A stretch of 64,000 nt of DNA from Pelecanus crispus (lineage: Eukaryota > Chordata > Aves > Pelecaniformes > Pelecanidae), in the NCBI RefSeq assembly GCF_030463565.1, contig NC_134662.1:2046001-2110000 (forward strand), read 5' to 3'. The notes under the pieces are model-generated. The model was not told the DNA's origin. It was given only the letters and a program-made list of their open reading frames with translations, and made no database searches. This document shows positions 57,751 to 64,000 of the stretch, piece after piece; position 1 is the first letter of the stretch, and every line of letters begins with the position of its first letter. The position numbers were made by a program, and so were the translations under genes.

Positions 57751-60700
57751 CTGAAAGGAGGAGGAGCAGAGAGACAAAGCCACGTTAGTCCCCGGCCAGC
57801 CGGACAGGAAGGCAGCAGGGCCCCCTCTCTTTCCTGCCGGGCCAGGAAACTCCACTAATGCAGAAAGAGGGTCAGATGAGGGAGGGGGGGCCATTGTCCT
57901 TGACAGGCAAAAGGGAGTTTCAGTGTGGGGGAAGACCACGGGTTGTTCTTCAGTTTCCTCTGGCTTAGCTGATCCTGTGAGCGCACGCGTGCTCTGGGCA
58001 GCCCCAGCTGTCACGGCGGTGGGAAACGCTCTCAGAGCAGCTGCTCTCCGCGTTCCCCGGGGACAAGGGACATGCCGGGGACTGCAGAGTACCAGATTGC
58101 TAATCCAGACCAGGCTCCCCAGGCTGCAAGGAGGCAGCCTGCGCTGGAGCCGAGCCCTCCGAGCCAGCCTGGCTCCCCAAGCGTCACGCAGCAGCATCTG
58201 GACTGACCAGCAGTAAGCCAGCAAGCAGCAAAACCTTCACCTCGTTAGGATCACTTTTGAGCTATTTAGGTTTCAAAATTCATAATTTAGTCCCTTCACT
58301 TGGAGATAATGCTGTTCTGAAGTGCTACCGTTATCACAGCACATTGGGAAACTGAGGCACGGAGCAGGAAGGGAGTTTGCTGCAGGACAGCAGATCAGCT
58401 CCCCGTCGCGCTGGACTCGCACTCCTTGCTTTCACGAAAGGTTTCCAACTACAGGCTGTAAGGACCACAAACACCTTGCTACAAGGTGCCAGTTTACTCC
58501 TATTTGAGAAAACTCATTTTATCCCAAGTGCCCTGAATTCACAGGAGTTCTCTGCAAGTTGATTCCTAAAGGAGAGGAAACTTCTCACAGTTTGAAGCTC
58601 TTAAGGAAACATCCAGGAAAACAATCCCCCCTGCAGATCTGAAGGGTGGGCACAGAGAACCCTGCCCAGTCCTAGGCTCATAACCCCATGTTTATTTTAT
58701 GGCAGCGCCCTCAAAATCCAGGCAAGCCCGGGTTCCGCAGTGTCAGGCGCTGGGCAAACCTCCCAGGCCAGACCATGTCAAGCAGCTCACATCAATGAAA
58801 GCAGAAGCGTGTGTGCAGTGCCTGGCTGCTGAACGCACCGAGGAGGCTAAAGAGGCGAGCGCTCGGCTAGAACAGCGTGACCTGCATAGCTCTGGAGTTA
58901 ACTTTTTCCAGGGAAACACTAAATGCCAGAGTCAATTTAGGGGAATGATGTTTTTATTAACAAACCACAGCCAAGTTAATTGCTTCATGAATTGCCTTTC
59001 CAGGGGCAGTTTTCCCACTGATACCAGTCACCTGACACCGTCTCAGCTCTTCTCTCTCTTCAGCTTTACAGACTGAACACTGAGAGCCATCCTGCTCTCA
59101 GGAAGCTAACGGCACAAGTGAAGCAGCATTAACAAACAGGATGAGTCTTGGAGTGCGATTTTCAGTTTGGGTCTAACTCGGTTCGTGTCACTATTAGGAA
59201 AGCTTTACCGCTGCCTTGAATAGGAGCAGAATTAGATCCACAGCGAGTACTGCCCTTCCTTCTACAAGCAGCTTTTGCCAAGCAGCAGAAATAACCCGAG
59301 AGGCCAGGCTCCATCCAGCTCCACAATCCTGCATGCAAGGGCTGGCAGGGACCCTGAGGATGAGTGGCAGATTCCCTGAGCTCCTGCCTCGGCCAGTGCT
59401 GTTCGCGGGTCAGAGCTCCCCTCTCACCTCCCCTGCAGCACCACGTCTTGCGGATGTAAAGTACTTTTTGGAGGGGTACGTCCAACCACTGACCCACGCC
59501 AACCCTCTGAACCCAGGCACTCTCACAGCACAAGGAGATCTGTTTGCAGGGCTATGAAACCAGACTAGTCAGGCCACAGGCAAGCTTTCCCCACAGCCAG
59601 GGTCTTACCGGTTAGCCCTATCTTCTTCCGGCAAGTGAAGCAGCGATTCTTCTTCTGTTTCGGTTTTTCTGAAGCTGTCTTGCCCTCAGCTGTGTTCTGG
59701 GATATTTCAAGCAGGGTACCTGAAACAGAGGCAAGAGTTTTGCTACTCTTCTTGATAAACCAAGCAATGCATTCGGTTTATTACAGGAGCTGCTTGAGGC
59801 CCTACCGATTCTGGGTCTGTGCCAGACACCTCTTGTGCGCACGTCGCCCTGGCCGACATACCCCAAACTGTGAGATTTGCCTTGTTCCACAGACATCTAC
59901 ACCTCACACGGCCTCATGTTTTCTCGCTGTTTCAAATTCCTTAAGTCGAAGGCTCAGAAACACCAAGGAGATATTACGGTTTAGCTAAGGCATACGTAAG
60001 ATAATGTGATGCCATTTAGTTCCTGCTGAGAAAAAGTATTACTAAGTAGAACTACCTGGTGCTTGCCATAAGTATGCTTCTGGATAGCCACTACAGCTTA
60101 GCTGATGTACAGTAACTCAATTGCACAGCTGAGCCTAGAGTTAATCTTTGCAGGGAAAAAAAAAGTTAACCCCTCGTAAGTACTACTAATTATTTTTGCT
60201 CGCTCTTACATAAGTGTTCCTCATATGTAGGTCTCAGAATGCTTTACACAGATACTCATCACTGTCTCTAATCTACCAAAAGGAAAACTGAGCTCTGAAA
60301 GCCAGATTGTTAAAGGTCACTGATGCTTAGCAGGATTTCCTACAGTACCTAAGCAGGTTAGAGAAGTCAACAGGAGGGAGGAGCTCCAACTGCTAGCAGA
60401 TACACACCTGCAGTGCATGCTGTGCTGAAAATCAGGCTAAGGAGACAAACAGTCAGAGGCAGAGATCGCTTTGTGGATCTGACCCTAAACAGCTTTCTCA
60501 AAATCCCACAATCAGAAGAAAGGGGCAGGCTCTTCCAAGCCTCTCCTTCACCAAATATCTCTCACCTGCCTGTTCTAAACTGTCTCCTGGGCTTGCAGGC
60601 CAGGGATTACCAAATCCAAAATGCACGCTCATGTGACTAGAGCCTGGTTTTTTTAGCAACCAACGACTCCTGGGGGTTTTTTAGCTTTGAATGCAAGCAA

Positions 60701-63700
60701 ACTGTCAGTTGAACTAAAGGAGGGTGTCTCAAACGCAGTGTCACTTGGTTATGGCTCAGCACAATGGCTCACCCTGTTACTTGTCTGGAGGACAGACCCC
60801 GCTGGGCAACGACACCCGTGCCCCGCTATCACTTCAAGGTACCACTCTGCAAACAAAGCGACAGCATTAACGCTCCCCTCCGAGGGGCAGGTATGCCTCC
60901 CGTCGCACAGGATGGCAGCAGCCAGGCCAGCAGCTGGCCCTGGGCACCGCCACAAACACATTTCCTCTCTCCCAAGACTACTCTGGGTCCATCTCCTTCC
61001 CTCCCTCGAGAGATGCAGGGAACTGCAGCCAACAACAGCCATGCGGCAGGCTGTGGGACGCTCCGGGCTTTCTGCCATTCACTAGGATAGGCGTCATGGA
61101 AGATTATCCTCCTGCCAGCGAGTCGAGGGCTGGCAGCTACTCAGCCCTCAGCCCACAAAGCAGTATCTATCGGCCTGCCCTCAGGCACAACATTTTTCTC
61201 TCCTCCCTGTCTCAGCAACAGACAAACTGTTTTCTCCTTAGCTCTCTTGCCAGGTGTACCTTTCCTGACGGGAGGTAACAACTGTCCCCTGGAGCTAGTG
61301 GCCGGTATTGTACTTGCTGCTCAAACTGACTTGCGAGATCGGTGTCATTCAGACTCAGGCAAAGGCCAAACCATCTACCTGATGAGGAAGATGCTGAAGA
61401 GGCTTCTTCTGTCTTTATGAATTCTTCTGTCTCACTGCTGTTCTCTTCTCTGGATATGCTCATGGCCGTCATCTGATGGGTCACAGGAGTCTGAGCACTG
61501 GGAGCATTTGCAGCAAACAAACAAACAAACATAGAGCAACCACAAGTATTTTCTTTTGATGAACAGTTATGTGGGAGATATCTTCAGCCCATAAAGTTAA
61601 TTTTATGATACTCAGAGGTAGCTCAGCAGGCCAATTCCCTTTGAGATTTGGGATCAAAGTTCTTCATAGACACAAATGGAATGAATCTATGATGACTTCA
61701 GTTTCCTCTTTCACCCAATTATATCTCAAAGCCAAGACAACAGCCCGTCCAAACAAGTCCAGGGACAGGGAAACAGAGTCATGAGTCAGGACTGTAATGC
61801 CATGGTAGAGCTCAACGCAGTGCTACCTTCCTTCCTATCAAACATGACTGAGGTCCCTAACCCTGCTGTCGCAGCTTCCAGACTGCATCATCACCAGGTG
61901 CTTTCACTTAGGACTGAGCTGCAACCAACCAGTTTAATACAGCTAGTGACAGACAAGGTGCACTGGCTCCAAGAGAACCAGGATGCCACTTCATTTACTA
62001 CAGATTTTAATTTACTACCGACCCTCTGGTACCTGACTGCGCATCAGTCATCATCATCAGGGACATCTCGGTCTTCCAGACAAACCAGGGTCACAATGGA
62101 CAGCGACCCAGCCCGCTTTACAGATCCCCTTGGCCATATGAAGGACGAGAGCCTACCCCTTGTGTCCCAGGGCTGGTTTTTAGCAGGGCTGTAGATCCCC
62201 TTACCCTGTAGGCTATGCCCCTACCTGGCTTTCACATCCTCGGGCGTGGAGTCTCCCTCTGCACGCTGCCCTGCAATCGAGTCTGAAGCCATTGGGCTGC
62301 TGTTGGGACCGCTGGGAGCTACGAGACAAGATTACAGTCTTGGTAAACTCTTAAAAATGTCAGCAAGTTGCTCAGGTGCTTGACAGCCAAGGAGAAAGCA
62401 GGATGAGCACTTTCAGCAGGCTTTAACCTGCTGCTCCCTTCCAGGAGCCGGGAGGGCACACCCCAGCTGGGATCACTCCCAGATCCCTTATTCTTATACC
62501 CTCCCCTCCAAATCTGTGCATCCGTCTCTGTGGGGACAACACATCAGCGCTGGACGGACCTCACTGTGACCCAGTGCAGCTATTCTTACATTAGATCAGG
62601 AATGACTCCTCGTATCAGGATCATAACATCTTTCTGAAATTAGCTGCTCATCTTCCTGAGGACTGCAGGCCTCGTTTATGGAGACCTGTTCAGCTCCTCA
62701 GGATCTGCGAACTCCCTTTTGAGGGATGACAGTTTATTCGCAGGAGTTACGTGCTGAATGCCTTCCATTACTGTGTTTTTTAATGTCTGGTAAAATCTGA
62801 CTTCAGTCACCCATGACGCCTCCATCATTCTTTGATTCCCCTTCTTTTCCTCAAAATTGCAAAGCGAACTCCACATCAGCATAAATATTCTCCTGTCAGC
62901 ATAAATGAAAGTGCTGCACTTACTAATATACCTTGAACCCAACATTACTCTGCAACTTCTCCAACATGTAAGAACCAGATCCTCATCTGCTGAAAGGAAC
63001 TGGCTTCAACAGAAACACGTCTGTTTATGTCAGCCGAGATCTAAGTCAGGGTCTTTGGAAAACCCCTTTGTCAGGAAGAGCTGTATTTTGGGTGGGTAAT
63101 TCAAGGAAAGCCATTATTACGCTCAGGAACAAAACTGCAAAAGATCTCTGGAAGGCATTTCTAACCAGTATTGCAAAGCCTGTACATGGGGCATCTCTGA
63201 AAACTCTCAGCAAAAGAAAATCCTGCTAATGATGGAAAGAGCAACCTTCCCGTGCACCTAGCTGCCTCCCAGCTCGCTGATACAGCAGCTCTGTTTAGCT
63301 GCAAGAAACAAACCCTTTATTTCATCACTTTTGATTTTCACCACTGTTAAGATAAGAAAATTATGCAAGCCCAAAAGGCCAAATTCTTCCCAAATAAAAA
63401 GGCATTTCAGGCATCTGTTGTGATTCCCAGCAGCCAGCACATAACTCAGGGAGCAGGTAATAGCTAAAAATCTGGGCCACTGGTAGTGCAAGCGACGTTT
63501 TACAGTTTACTGGAAGGTGCTGACTGGGATGGGGCTTCACAAACAGCTGGGACTGGGAAGAAAACAGCTGACCCCCTTACAGGGAACAGAAACGCTCGAA
63601 GGCTCAGGTCTTTGATTTAGAGGCTTAGGTCTACACGAAAAGGGAACGACACGAGTTTTCCAGGATGGAATAAATCTGCTGGTGGCCAGTAGCAGTACCA

Positions 63701-63929
63701 CGCTCTATCCCAGTTGCTTAATACCGTTTGCACCCAGGCACCCATTTAAGACAGATTTCTCAGGCAAAAATCCTCTACCTGGGGGGCTTATCCGGTCACT
63801 GCTCTGCTGCCTCTGCAGAAACTCCTTATAGCAAACGGAACACATCCCATTAGTCCGGGGGCTGCCATAAAATCCACAGCCTGTGGTACAGAACAGGGGC
63901 ACCTGCGTTTGGTTTGTCTCCTGAGCCAT
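57602..63929 (-). CDS. ZFAND5-like A20/AN1 zinc-finger protein, complete
   Basis: A 207-aa protein of the ZFAND5/ZFAND6 family, whose members bind ubiquitin through the A20 finger and act with the proteasome or NF-kB signalling. Five coding exons join in frame. The A20 finger has C14, C18, C30 and C33 within [20 protein letters not shown] and [17 protein letters not shown] low-complexity linker follows, with [10 protein letters not shown] (91-100), close to ZFAND5. The AN1 finger has C148, C151, C162, C164, C169, H172, H178 and C180. The C-terminus is [19 protein letters not shown]. Human ZFAND5 is 213 aa and ZFAND6 208 aa. It shares features with both ([10 protein letters not shown] as ZFAND5; AAEKIRKEN as ZFAND6), so it is probably a third paralogue, and no official symbol is given. 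The start is the family MAQETN. An acceptor 23 nt upstream shows that a 5' noncoding exon lies outside the window. Confidence 0.95.
57751..59608 (-). other. ZFAND5-like intron between coding exons 4 and 5
   Basis: This is a 1.9-kb intron. It contains a MIR-like core at about 58,335-58,440 and is otherwise unremarkable. Confidence 0.8.
58335..58440 (+). repeat. MIR-like SINE core fragment
   Basis: ACATTGGGAAACTGAGGCAC then GGAGCAGGAAGGGAGTTTGC and GACTCGCACTCC follow the order of the MIR core (GGGGAAACTGAGGC, then the segment read as GGATTCGAACCC). Confidence 0.5.
59609..59719 (-). CDS. ZFAND5-like coding exon 4 (AN1 first half)
   Basis: The exon is 111 nt, encoding [20 protein letters not shown] then [16 protein letters not shown]. 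It contributes the first Cys pair of the AN1 finger. The acceptor is TTTCAG and the donor ACCG|GTAAGA. Confidence 0.94.
59720..61378 (-). other. ZFAND5-like intron between coding exons 3 and 4
   Basis: This is a 1.7-kb intron. The part at about 60,225-60,330 (TCTCAGAATGCTTTACACAG then AGGAAAACTGAGCTCTGAAA) resembles an old MIR/CORE-SINE. An unidentified interspersed repeat may continue to about 60,560. Confidence 0.65.
61379..61497 (-). CDS. ZFAND5-like coding exon 3
   Basis: The exon is 119 nt, encoding [20 protein letters not shown] followed by an acidic/Ser-rich stretch ending ASSASSSSG. The acceptor is CTCCCAG and the donor TCAG|GTAGAT. Confidence 0.92.
61498..62224 (-). other. ZFAND5-like intron between coding exons 2 and 3
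   Basis: This is a 727-nt intron. A (TTTG)4 tetranucleotide run (plus strand AAAC, 61,513-61,530) lies in the acceptor tract of exon 3. A 137-codon plus-strand frame at 61,781-62,194 is judged chance. Confidence 0.75.
62225..62318 (-). CDS. ZFAND5-like coding exon 2
   Basis: The exon is 94 nt, encoding [20 protein letters not shown] and [11 protein letters not shown]. It was placed by phase (1 in, 2 out), the TCTCGTAG acceptor and the CCAG|GTAGGG donor. It resembles the Ser/Pro-rich linker of ZFAND5. Confidence 0.88.
62319..63778 (-). other. ZFAND5-like first coding-region intron
   Basis: This is a 1.5-kb intron of moderate GC with no recognised repeat or RNA gene. Confidence 0.8.
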
Positions 63930-63952
63930 CCTCTCTCCTCCAAGGCGCCAAG
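63779..63952 (-). CDS. ZFAND5-like first coding exon (A20 finger) with 23-nt leader
   Basis: The coding part is 63,779-63,929 (50 codons plus 1 nt), ending RISPP. The donor is CCAG|GTAGAG. The acceptor after TTTTTATTCCTGTTTGTAG lies at 63,953, so 63,930-63,952 is 5'UTR. The whole A20 finger is in this exon. Confidence 0.95.
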
Positions 63953-64000
63953 CTACAAACAGGAATAAAAATGAGACAGCTGTTAGGGCCGGAGCGCTCG

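Noticed and set aside
1-64000. CRISPR array, prophage, operon or bacterial-type system
   Set aside because: All evidence is vertebrate: introns, CpG islands, CR1. The tandem arrays lack CRISPR spacing and there are no prokaryotic genes.

Overview
The window looks like nuclear DNA from a bird, probably from a GC-rich microchromosome homologous to chicken chromosome 28 and human 19p13.3. The evidence is split vertebrate genes with canonical GT-AG introns, CpG-island promoters, CR1 LINE 3' ends carrying the ATTCTATG tail, several very GC-rich minisatellites, and no mammalian SINEs. The species call is inference.

Three protein-coding genes can be read exon by exon. All lie on the minus strand, head to tail. 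(1) REXO1 (RNA exonuclease 1 / elongin-A-binding protein 1) fills 1-37,567. Fifteen coding exons were placed. The last is cut by the left window edge, so the C-terminus with Exo III and the 3'UTR are missing. The splice phases of all 15 agree, giving 1,196 codons. (2) ABHD17A, a membrane-anchored protein depalmitoylase, has four coding exons at 46,381-50,854 (304 aa, complete), a poly(A) signal at 45,641 and a probable CpG-island promoter at 53.25-53.62 kb. (3) A ZFAND5-like A20/AN1 zinc-finger gene has five coding exons at 57,602-63,929 (207 aa, complete). Its promoter lies beyond the right edge.

Layout: 1-36.5 kb is moderate-GC REXO1 exon and intron sequence. At 36.5-37.95 kb composition steps up sharply into the REXO1 CpG island, which has YY1 and ETS motifs facing both ways. 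The stretch 38-45.6 kb is a GC-rich gene desert with a 20-bp minisatellite (41.09-41.70 kb), an alternating purine/pyrimidine block (42.12-42.47 kb) and an isolated AT-rich, 3'UTR-like block on the minus strand (about 38.96-39.6 kb). In human, KLF16 lies between REXO1 and ABHD17A; no KLF zinc fingers are visible here. At 52.2-53.24 kb two minisatellites abut the ABHD17A promoter. At 53.64-54.64 kb there is a duplicated CR1 segment, followed by a perfect 33-bp-arm hairpin at 54,655-54,724.

The genes form no operon or pathway. Their neighbourhood is still informative: ABHD17A next to a ZFAND5-like gene mirrors ABHD17B/ZFAND5 (human 9q21) and ABHD17C/ZFAND6 (15q25). This looks like the third copy of a linkage from ancient genome duplication, with a ZFAND copy I do not know from human 19p13.3. 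I found no phage, CRISPR, RNA gene or novel multi-gene system.
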